DNA of 64,000 bases, from NCBI RefSeq assembly GCF_002234675.1, contig NC_019867.2:30850747-30914746 (forward strand), written 5' to 3'. The notes under the pieces are model-generated. The model did no database searches, was not told the DNA's origin, and saw nothing but the letters and a program-made list of their open reading frames with translations. Origin of the DNA: Oryzias latipes (Eukaryota > Chordata > Actinopteri > Beloniformes > Adrianichthyidae). The position numbers and the translations under genes were made by a program. Shown here piece by piece: positions 9,701 to 21,700 of the stretch (position 1 is its first letter; each line of letters starts with the position of its first letter).

Positions 9701-12700
9701 AACACTAGAATCCAGTGCTCCCTCGCTCTATCTCACTTCACCTGTCAATCATTTTTTAAGTGCACATTTTTCCTGCTTTGTGAAAATGTTCATGTCTGTC
9801 ATGAGAAAAGTGTAGAAAGTCTGTAGTGAGGATTTTTACAGCCTTGAAACATCTAAAATTTGCAGATTTCACCTACTGCAGGATATTTGTGGAGCGAGGA
9901 ACGAGTGAACACTGTACTCCGGATAAAATCAGCCTTAGATGTATTTTCAAAGAGCTTAAATGGAGCTTTTGCTTCCAGGATAAGATCATCTACACACTGG
10001 ATTCTCCTCTAAAGTGCAGAATCCCTGTTTGCTTTGGCTTCTGCTTTTCAAAACGTTTCAGTTTTTCATGAACCAAACTGCCTTCCTGCCCCTGGTGTGT
10101 GTCAGGATCATCAACATTGTGGGTTTCTGTCTTCATAATTCAGACTCTAACAATAACCAGAAACAAACGTCTGTCACTATAGACCAGTCAGGAGTGCGTA
10201 CAGAGATGACGGTAATGGAGAAGCCGCTCGGTGTAACGTTGGCCATCACGGCGGCGTGCTCCTGCGACCCCGCAGCCACAGGAACCAGCTTCATGATTTC
10301 ATCCTTCATGTCGTCCCAGTGTGGAGGCAGAGGATTTTCAGGCTCTGAAAAAACACAACAGCTATTTGAATTGATCATAGAAAACCTCAAGCATAGTTTG
10401 TGGATTTGGAGTGAACACATAGCAGAAGCTGACATGATGATCTGAGCTTCATGACTATAGAATTATTTAAAGGTAAAGTGTTTCCTGTTTTTAGGGTGTT
10501 AGACTCAAATTGCAATAAACTAGTATTTCAAAGTCTTTTAATCTTAGTGACTGACTTCATAGCATTTCCAGGGGACGGTCAAACAATCGTTTGCTGTTTT
10601 TTATGGCACAGAAATCCTTTTAACCCTTGTGCTTTTTTAGTTCACCCCCCCCCTTCCATTGACGTGTTCTCCCTACCATGACAAAGGTGGATAAAGGTGG
10701 AAAGATTTCATGTAATCCATGGACACCAGTGAAGATCACAAATCATTGAAGAAAAAAGGTTCAGAGCACTGTCTAGTGGGTCTAGATGACCCAACTCCCA
10801 ATGTTAAAGTGCTTAGGATAGCACAAGGGTGTTACTAATATTTCTTTTAACAGATCATCCTTGAATCTTTGAGCTGGTGGAGGATTAGGACTGTGGTGGT
10901 TTTCCTCTAACCTTCTGACAAAGTCTTGTTGTGTTGTGAAGGTTTTCTGGATTTCCTCACCTTTCAGGTTTTTCCTGAGCAGCTCCACATTCGTCATCCC
11001 ATTAACTAAAACCGCTTTCCTTTTTTCTGGATCAGCATCAAAGTCTTTGTCGTTGATTTTGATCTTCACGGGTTGTTTCTTCTCCAGAGCTTCCTCCAGT
11101 CTCAGGTTCATGTACATGTCGAAGGGAACCATGTTCCCCTTTTGGTCCCGGTACTGCCACTCCACCAGCCCGCTCACCAGGGTGGCTTTGGTCTTCAATG
11201 CCTCGCTCCTCTCAACTTTCCGAATGATGTCTCTGCAGATAAACAAACAAAACAAATTCTTCATCCGAACTGTCATTAGTGAACAGGAAGCAGGTTGCTG
11301 GTTGCTGACCTGATTTCTCCCTCAGCGCTTGCGACGTCCCGGGTCAAACCCTCCAGATGGATCTTGGTTTCGTCCTCTTCTTGGCCTCTTTCCAGGCTGA
11401 TTCTCACCGTCAGTCTTCTCTGAAGTTGGTTCAGCTCGTCCATGTGGGCCTGAGACAGCTGACGTATGTACGGGTCAGTGATGGTTCTCCTCGCCTGCTC
11501 GGCCACGATCAGCTGGTTGATCTTCTTTTTCGCCTCATCTACAGTCTGCGGCACAAAGAGACGCACTTCAGAAACAACCAAAGAGAAGCATTTCAGCAGA
11601 AAAACACACATGACACTGAAAAGGAGTCAAGTTAGAAGATTTTTGACAGACTTCATGACTTTACACATCATTCTGTAGTCTGGAATTAAAAATTATATCA
11701 AAAATAACAAAGCTCACCAGAAAAAATGAAACCTTCATTAAACTGAGCAGCTTTGCTTTATTACAAAAGTTATTCACTCACACAGAATCTGGGTTATGAT
11801 TTTATAAATCAAGAGTTTTGTTGTTTTTCTTTTCTGTGGAAGCAAACCTTTTCTTTTTTCTGACACTTTGCACTGCCTCACCTTCCTTCCTTATTAATGT
11901 TATTCCTATTTCCCTTATAGCTGTTAAAGTACGACAATGTTTCGTCGTTTTAAGCGGTCAAACTAACTCAGAATAAAACAGCAGGTAGAAAAATGGCGTC
12001 CAGAGTGAGAAATAAAACTCCAAAGACCTGTTGGTTCTCGGCACACAGCTGAAACACCGCGGGTTCGAACTCCTCCTTCTGCAGACGGACGTCAGCGGGA
12101 CGCTCCGGTTCGCCCCCAAAAAATGAAGTGATGGTGTCTGAAAGAAGGTTTAACAATCACTGAAAGAGTCTTGGAGTTTGTTATGACTTTAGAGACATTT
12201 TTCTTCAAAATTGATGTTATTTCTACAAAAGTGTGAACTCATGTGAATATTATAACTGATTCTACCACAGCTGGACTGTTCCAGCTCCTCAGTTCTGTTA
12301 ACAGACCTGGTTTGAAATCTACTTTATTCAGATTTTTAATAAAGAGCAGCAGCTCTTATTTTACCAAAGAAAATCTAATATTCCACAAATTACCACAAAT
12401 TGGGGTTTTTAAATGGTTTTACTGGTATTATTCATATGAATTCATCTTTATAAATAAAAAATCAACACTAATTGATTATATCTTTATATTATTTTCCCTC
12501 TGAAGTTTTTCCTGTAATAATTTTAAGGCAAAAAATGCCTTCAGTTATTTTCAATGTCAGAATCTTTGATGAAAGTTACATCTGTGTTTATTGTTTTTCA
12601 TCCACTAGCTGTGTAAAAAGTAGGGATGTAACCATTTATTGACGAATTGATTTCTATCCCTACGAATTAACCAGATAGATTTGTTCAAGGCAAGTTATTC

Positions 12701-15700
12701 ATCAAATCCACCTAAACCGTTTTAAAATCATGTCAAAATCCAATAAATCTGTATTTAGCAAAGTCATGTGACCATCCAGTGTCTAGAATGTTCTAAGAAT
12801 GTTCCCTTTGGAAAAACAACAGTGGTGAACTTTAGGAAACTAACATGTGAATGGATTTGACATTCATTCTAGTTTACTGGTTTGTTTGGACACAGATTTC
12901 ATTAAACTTGATGATCTGGAAGAAATCCAAGAATCTGGAAAACTGTTCAGTAGCAGGAATTTCTGTCTGAGTCTCACTGCTGGAAGTTTGGATGAAGAGG
13001 ATCTGGATCCACTTTAGGGCAGAGGATCGGATCGTTGTTGAAATGAATCGTTACAGCCCTCATAAAAAGTGTTTCTCATCATAAGATAAAGTCTTATAGC
13101 TACGTTTAAACATTGAGTTCTAAACAGACTGGTTGCTGTTCCAGAAAGAAAACAGACACGTGGACTGACCTTTGACCTTCCCATAGAGGCTCTTCTCCTG
13201 CACCTCCTCTCCTTGTCTCTTCTTCATGCTGTTGTGAAAGTCTGTAATCATTTCCGTCTGGAAGATCAGGATCTTCACTCTCTGAACAAACTGGGGGGTT
13301 TTCTTCCTCACAAAGTCCACCACGGCATCAACCATGGCGTTGGCCACAGCTGACGGATGGCTTCCTCCAAGACCTAAGAGGTGGATGAGAACGGGTGGTG
13401 GAGGGGGTTATGGTGATGGATGAGCACGAGTCAGCAGACACACACACGCTGAGTTTAAACAAAAAGACTGTCATGTTTCTAATCTGTCTGATCATTGTGG
13501 TATCGATTCATTGTCAGTTTATTTTCTGGAACCAAAATACTTTAAGTTTTTCATGATTATGTTGTTGGTTCAAATTCCTTCATGTGTAACATTAACTGGA
13601 GACTTGTTTCAGTCTGAACACCAATCACCAAACGCATGTTCACACATCAGCAGGTGCTTTCAATTCGTGATCAGGTCAGCTGATTCTGCATAATAAAGAC
13701 CCTTTAATACGGTAAAGAAAAGCAGAAAAAATGCGACAGACCAACACAAGCCCAGCTCTTGCATTATTGTGTAGCTTTTTTAGAATTGACATTGAAAACA
13801 GGCTGGAATTTGAGAGAAGACGCAATGTCCTGGTTTGTATGTGCATCGTTTGCATGAGCATGTATGTGTGCAGACAGCTCATGTCTGCACACATACATGG
13901 TTTGCATGTGTGTGTGTGCACGTGTTCGCACGTACCTGTTCCCAAAGCTGGAAAGGCGACAGACGTGAACTTATTCTTCTCGCAGAGCTTGAGCACTTTA
14001 AAAACCATGTTTTTAATGTGGCTGACGTTGTTCTGGATGGTGATGTGGACGATGTGTCTGCAGGGCAGCAGACCAGCTCCGGTCATGATCATCCCACCAG
14101 GCTGGTAACCCGGAGAAGCCACTGCAGAGAGGAAGCAGCTGTCCTCACAAAGGTGCAGCATCACATTTCTTTACAAATAACATAATTAGGACTAAAATGG
14201 AACTCTAATGAAGACACGAGGGTCAATGTTAAGCAAACCAATAATACTACACAAATGCAAAACAGTGCAGCATTCCCCTTTGTGTCAACATAAACTTACA
14301 CGTTTATTGTTGCTCTAAAGCATATTTGGATATTTGAAGCAATACATTTTCTACTTCTGTCTCTTATTTGAAAACTTGAAAACAAAATGCTTTAGAAAAT
14401 CCTAAAATTCTAAAGAAAAATCATAAGATTTTTGTGGACTTTCTGTTTTTTCAAAGTCCTCATGTTGAATTTTTTTGTAAACCTTTATGTGTTCTAAAAC
14501 AGAGGAGCAGCATTCAGCTGTGTGGAAATGCATGAACATTCATGTTTGGGTGCAGATACACACCGATCTGTGCACACTCCCTCTGAACGGTGGGTCCAGC
14601 GCTGCTTAAGATCGCCTTAGAAACTCCTGAAAATGGGGAGAAGGGAAGCCGAACATGTAGTTTAACGGTAATAACACACCATAAAGGCCATGACACACAG
14701 CCACTACATACATTTTGAGCATGTTGCACGGATAAAAATTGGTTATAAGTGAACATACATGAAAAAAGTGACAAGTGTTGTGGTCTTTACATGAAATTTT
14801 TGACAGATGTATCAAGAAGAAAACACGTTAAAACCATGAAAGAAGTAGGAATAATAATAATAATAATAAACCACACAAAGAACACGTAAGCCAACGTAGA
14901 ACGTAAACCGTGATTATTGTGATGTTTATCTGCAATTCTTTTGTGATTCGTGCCTTAATTATGTGATTTGAATGTTATTTATTCACCGTATATATAAAAG
15001 TTATACATCGGTGGCTCATGGATGTGAGAAGTCTGTTAGACAAACATGGAACGGTCGTGGAAAGACACACATTTGCGTACACATCTCACAAAAATCACAG
15101 ACAATTGTTTATGATTTACATAGTAATTGTGTATAAACTATGTAAAATACACATAAACGGTATAATGCTCAACCAACCAAAACTGCTGAACAGCTTAAAA
15201 CTGAATTCACGTAAAGAGCCGTCGGCTGAAACCCTCACCAGACATCTGAGCACATCGATGAACACAAAAAACACTCATGGATGACGTAGATTAAACATGG
15301 ATCACCAAAGACCAAAATTTCATACGTGGAAAATGCACAAAATCTAGGTAATAATAATAACACAAAGAGGCTCTTTGGGTGTCAGAAGTTCATTTCGGCT
15401 GCTTTCACAGTTCTACAGACTCAGCTGTTCAGAGCAAGGATGCTGATTAATGACCCCCCCCACCCCCACCCCCACCCCACCCCCCCTGCACTGGTTCGGT
15501 TAGTTTTACACCAGCGCTCTCCTGAGTGAATGAAAGAACCGTAACCGTCTTGACCATATCCACATAGTGTGAATAAGGACCTGCCTTGGTTTACCCACAA
15601 TCCTGTAGAGATCTGGGGCCTCATTTATAAAACTTTGCGTAGGATTTGCGTCAGAAGTGGCGTACGGATGAAACATAGGACGTGCGTACGCACAGAAATA

Positions 15701-18700
15701 TTCGGATTTATAAAACTGTGCGCACGCACATCCTACGCATCTTTCCCTTGATAAATCACAACCAATTCTAAATGCAAATGAATATTCATTGATAGCGAAA
15801 TCATGGCAAACACCGAGAGGAAATCAAAAAAATGTAACTTCACTCAATGTGAAGTAGAAGTTATCGTTGGCGAGGTGGAAAAGAGGAGAAAAGTGTTGTT
15901 TGGAGGGCACAGTGTGGCCTTACTAATGCCAAAAAGGCACGTGAGCGGCAAACAGGGGCAGACGCCGTAAATGCTGTAGCCTCACAACCTCGGACCGTGG
16001 GGGGGGGGGAGCGCCAGATGCATGCACCGGGTGACACGCGTGGTTCCTCCGAGTGCTCCTCTGCCCAAAAGCCCGCAGAGCTCCAACAGGACGGCTGGAG
16101 GAAGTCTGAACCGGCTCATAAGCCACTCGTCCTCGTTTGCCAGGAAGTCTTCTTGCTGTCTAAAGATGCGTTCACTCCGAATTCTTCCATTTGCCACATC
16201 TTCTAAGAGTGCAAGATCAGCCATTGTGCGTCATTACGCATTGTGATGGGCATTTTATTTCCCTCCATTTAATTACATCTGACAAGCTACGGATGTCGGG
16301 AATAATCCACGTGGAAATGGGAAATTGTTCAGCGCAAATGTAATTTCTTGTTGCTTTCTGAATGGTCGAGACATACGCCATACATTGTTTTATCAAAAAT
16401 AAAACAAACTAAAGGCATATGCATGAATACCATAATTCTGTAGCTTATGAAGAAATGTTTTACTATGAAAACAACTTTCCCCAGTGGACAATTAATACAT
16501 CTCTCTCTATCTATCCATCTGTCTGTCTGATTGCACCTATATCTGCTCCGCCAGACGGACACATTGACGAGAATATCAGTTTTGTACATTATTTCGTTCT
16601 GTTAACTATATTATTTATGAGGATGAATTGCACAACATGCCAATATTGCAGAACATATTTCACTTTTCTTTTTTAAATATGTGTTCATTTGAATTTCTGT
16701 TGTAATTTTCGTTTGATCTTTTTTGTTTGTTTCACTGCTGATCGATGAAACGGGTGTTTGTGTAGCTGTTAATTGTAAGACTTGCTTTGTGAAGTCTTCA
16801 TGTTATTTCTGAGAGGCAGTATTGTCATTTTCACTTTCACGTGTTTCTTCTATCTGCAGACGGTGTCGCCGTTTCTCATTTCACCCGTTTTTGTGCGTCC
16901 GCCTGGGTCAGAGCGTGAAGGACCGCACATTTTCCCCTCAAGTTTGCTTTTTATAAATCTCAACTATTGCGTAGAAGGTGGCGTACGCCTTCTTTTGTGC
17001 GTACGCAACGTTTAGAAATGAGGCCCCTGGGCTTCTCCAGACTGTTGCTGAAGGCTGGGCTTTCCCACACCGCCTGCATGGAGCTTTGCATCTTTTACTT
17101 TCTTTGGTTCACCTGCAGGTCACCTAAGGTTCCTTGCAGCTAAACAGAGAACCTCGTTCTTTTCCCTTGTGCTATCTTATGGGGTCAAAATGACCCCACC
17201 CCCCCTTCCATTGACGTGTTCTCCCTACCATGACAAAGGTGGATAAAGGTGGAAAGATTTCATGTAATCCATGGACACCAGTGAAGATCACAAATCATTG
17301 AAGAAAAAAGGTTCAGAGCACTGTCTAGTGGGTCTAGATGACCCAACTCCCAACGTTAAAGTGCCTGGGATAGCACAAGGGTTAAGCGGACCACAGAAGT
17401 CTGGTTTGGTCCACTCCAGATTCAGCTGAGCTTTCACATGGCTAAATAAAGAGGAGCAAGATGAAAATGAGCTCTGGTACGAACCAGGTGAAGACCAGAA
17501 TAAAAAAACTCAGGATAAAATAGAGTTATTTTACTGTGTAATGCATAATAATAATAATGGATTAGATTTAGCTGCGCTTTTCCAGACGCTCAAAGCGCTT
17601 ACAGTGTGTCCATTATTCATTCACTCCTCATTCATACTTGGTGATGGTAGCTACTGTTGTAGCTTCAGCTGCCCTGGGGCAGACTGACAGAGGCGTGGCT
17701 GCCAGTTCGCGCCTACAGCCCCTCTGACCATCACCGGATATGCATAACCACCACATGACGGATGCTGACCAATCCCATTTTATGTTTCCATGATCCCATA
17801 AAATGCACCTGTGTTGAGGTCAAAGGTCGAATTGGTAGAGTTGACGATGGCATCACAGGACTCCTTGGTGATGTCGCCTGAGGACACCTCCAAGGTGAGC
17901 TGGCCCAGCTGCATGTGGTACACGCCGAGGGAGGGGGAGGAGACCACGCTGAAGGACGATGATCCAGATCCTGATCCAGAGCCTGATCCAGATCCTGATC
18001 CAGATCCTGATCCAAATCCATATTCCGGCCCCTGTCCTGCTTCAAATTCTGGTTCCAAAACTATTTCATAAACACAATACAAGAGTGTCAAACTGTGGTT
18101 AACTTGAATCTTCTGAAAGATTCATTTGAACAAAAAGATTTAAATAATTCATCAGAATTATGAACTGACTAAGGATGTATTCAGACTGGAACAAGGATTT
18201 GATCCGGATCGAGTCCTGAGCTTTTCATTTGGTCTGTATTCAGCCTCCTTCAACCGGAGATTTCTCCAAAGCTTGTAAACAAAACCATGTGACTAAAGAT
18301 CTCTTCAGCCATTGGCCAGGAATTACGAGGGCGGGGCAAAGCGACAAGGGGCAGAAATTATGTAAGTCCTGAACTTTGCAGTCCTTGTCAGGAAAATTCA
18401 CTGATTCAGACTTTATATTTTGCGTAACGACGGTTACTGAGGAGACGTCGGCTAAGAAGGTACGCTGATGAGTGTTTATGACAGATAGATTGTTGGGAAA
18501 ACAGTCAGAATTAATGTGGATCATATTAAAAGTTGTTTGGATAAGCCTGCGTTCATCAGACCACATGTAATGAGTCGCTGTGTCTCATCGTCATGTTTGC
18601 TTCCTTCCAACTCTGTTTACATCCCATAATTCCCAGCTACAGTGGGGGTTTGGTCCAGTTGTTCCGGATTGTCTTCAGACGGAGGAAAGTCAGAGCGAAC

Positions 18701-21700
18701 TGAAGCCTAGCCTGATTGGAGACAAACCGAGACCACCTCCAAAGGCGGGTCGGAGAGCGGCTCCTGGTACCAGACCAGAGTCCACTAGGGTGTATTCAGA
18801 CTGGAAAAGGATTGATGTCCTAAACGTTTAATACTGCTGTTTAGTTTCTCTTTCTAGCCTAAAAAAGTCTATAAAGTTGCTTCTAAGAGGGAGCTGGAGC
18901 TATTGTGTTGTTTGATCCAAAGCTATAAACCAAACAGGGAAACTAATAGAGCAGCACAAGGTGACGATGAGAAAGTATCATAGTTTAAAAACTGATGGCT
19001 GCAGTTCCTGGATTCTAAACAGCCTGGACTTAAAGTTGCTGGATGTGCCTTGTAGTGCAAATGTGCTTCAAATCATCCAATGGGAGTTTTTGATTGACGT
19101 CTGATGGATCATCTTCTTACCACAGAACTCCTCTGATTGGCCGAGCGGTGAAGCTGCAGCTGCAAATTCCTGCAGGACGTTCCCTGAATCCGTTGGAACA
19201 GAAAACTCCTGAGAGAAACACTGAAGGAAAATAAAGATTTATGTGAATTTAATTTTCATTGCAAAGGATTGTGGGTCATGCAATTAAGCAATAAAGATAA
19301 ATAACAGTCATTTTTAGGCCTAATGTACAAAAGCAACACCCAAGAGTAAATAAGGCTGAAGTAGGTGAGACGCTGGCACGTTGTACGGGTTTAAACATTT
19401 TTCAACCCTGTGCATTGCACAAGGAGGACATTGGTTAATGTGACAGATGTGTTCTCCTTGCACACCCCTTGCATGCAGCCTGAGTGTAGTTTGTGTGAAC
19501 ATCCTACAGGAACATATGTATCACGTGCACACACCGTGCATGCAGCATTTGTGTACGGTAAGTACAAGCCAGTACACGCACCTAACTAAGGACTGGAGTG
19601 TGGAGTAAAAGCACCATCCAACAGCATCACCTGTGTGGCAGAAGTGGGTGTAAATTACAGTAGCCCTGTGAATACTTCACGATACACTTACCCCACGAAC
19701 AACAATGGTATATTCCATTTTCATGATGTCCCTTGAGGTGGCAGTACGAGCCTAAAGGGAACCGTGAGACACACCTGCACTCCCCTTAGGATCCTCTTTA
19801 CGACCATCCACAGGTTCAGACAGTCCAAAAACCACATTCACCCAAAAACGGGTGCATTAACTATTAAACTCCAAAGCGTACTGTTGACTCCCTTCTTCTC
19901 CGAACACCAGAAGCAGAGCTGCAGGTCTACTGTTCCCTCTGTGGAAACGCTGCCACTTATCTCCCCTTTCATAAGCAAAACTTGGGGTGTTTTTATCCAC
20001 GTGGTTACAAAACAATTTAACAGAAGATGGACATCATGCAACTTAATGCAACTTAATGCTGAGCTAATCTCATGTTGATCAACTGTGCAATCTTTACCAA
20101 CTATTGCTGTTCTCCCTGAACCAGGAGTTTGATCATCCACTGTCTCCTTTACTTCAGGTCTCTAGCCTTAATGGTATCATGGCGTGGGGTCCACCTGTAG
20201 CTGAAGTGCCCCCTTAGGACTGGTTGCATTTACTTTACTCCCTGCCACTGCAGTCTTAGGGGTGCTTTGAGCAGTGAAGATGACCAAAGCAACCATTTCA
20301 TTAAGCATTTTACATCTACGAGTCTTGAATCCAACCCACAAACTCAACACTGACCTCCACAGTTTTACTGTCGCTGGGGTGCACAACTATGACCACCCTC
20401 CTCAGAAAGTGGGGCTGACTCTTAAGGCCAAACGACTGGATCTCCCTCCGCAGGATGTTGGCGACCAAGGCTCTTGGGTAGCCCAGGTTCCCAGTCCCAA
20501 TGGCGGGGAAGGTCAGCGATGCCATGTGAAGCTTCTCTGCTTCTTCCAGACAGAACTTGATGATGGAAACAAAATCCTGACAGAAGCAAAAGACACAAAG
20601 GATGGTACGGGTCAGAAGAATAAACTAGTAGGATCACCGAGAATTGCTTGTAGGAGAACACTGTAACATCACAGGAGTTAATAAAACTGCAACTGAAATG
20701 ACATCTGGAAACTTTAGGTGTCCATAATTCAGGGTAGATGCCACGATTACCCCAACCTGTGGGTGGTAGGATGTACTGCTTGCATTGGTTTACTAACCAT
20801 ACCAGGGTTGGATTTTTTATACATCGTATTTAAAATAAATATGTGCTTCTCAGTTCCTTAAATTCGTCCTAAATTCTTTTTATGAAGCACAGATGAACTG
20901 GGGATCCTCCAAAGACTATAAAAAACACATTCCCATCATGTTTTTGTGACAGAACTCTGTGTGTTTTGTTATTCTGTAATTCTATGGATTTTGTGGCACT
21001 CTGGGAAATGTTTTGGACATAAATGTGAGAAATGGGAGGTCTTCCCTTCACCTTCTCTGCCTGGCCGTGCCTGTTGTCCCAAACAGGACAGACGGCATGA
21101 AACACTTTCTGACAGTTGAGTCTGAAGCCGTCCGTGATGACAACCGTCCCAAACGGCACAGAAGACACTCCGGCTTTGGCGCGGATGGCGGTCTGCAGTT
21201 TGTCACCGGCTGCCCGCAAGATGGCCTTGGACACGGCTCCCTGAGTTAGGTTCAAGTTATCTGCGATGGTGTTGACGATGACGTCAGTCTGTAGAGAAAC
21301 AACACATCATATTACAACTCCACACGCGATCTAATCCATCTGCTGGCCTTTTAGACCCAACATTATTTAATCAGCTTTTAGATAACCTTACACATCTATT
21401 TATTAATATTTACTTGTTTTAAATTAACTTTCCTATTTAGAATTTTATTTGTTATATATTATATGCTAATACATTTTATTATTATATATTTATATACATT
21501 GATTATATATAATTTTATTATAGATTACATCCTATTATATATTGTTATTATATATTAATACACATTTATTATGTATAATTTTATTATACATTACATACAA
21601 TTATTTAGTATTATTATATATTATTTTTTGTATTTCATTTATCCTATGTGTTTAATTGTAATTGCAGTACCAAAAACTGTTTTCGGTTGTCTTTGGCCAG

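Larger units (their letters stand above)
15615..17027. mobile_element. Degraded PIF/Harbinger element
   Basis: The ends GGGGCCTCATTTATAAA and the matching reverse AAATGAGGCCCC enclose subterminal GCGTACGCA-type motifs. The left half carries two convergent coding remnants: a Myb/SANT-like protein on plus and a HARBI1-like transposase start on minus. That pairing is characteristic of PIF/Harbinger transposons. The right half is non-coding. I could not settle a target-site duplication. Confidence 0.75.

Noticed and set aside
13177..13373. Shorter version of gene A exon 18 ending at the first GT
   Set aside because: It would leave phase 0 and break the frame with exon 19; the donor seven bases later keeps it.
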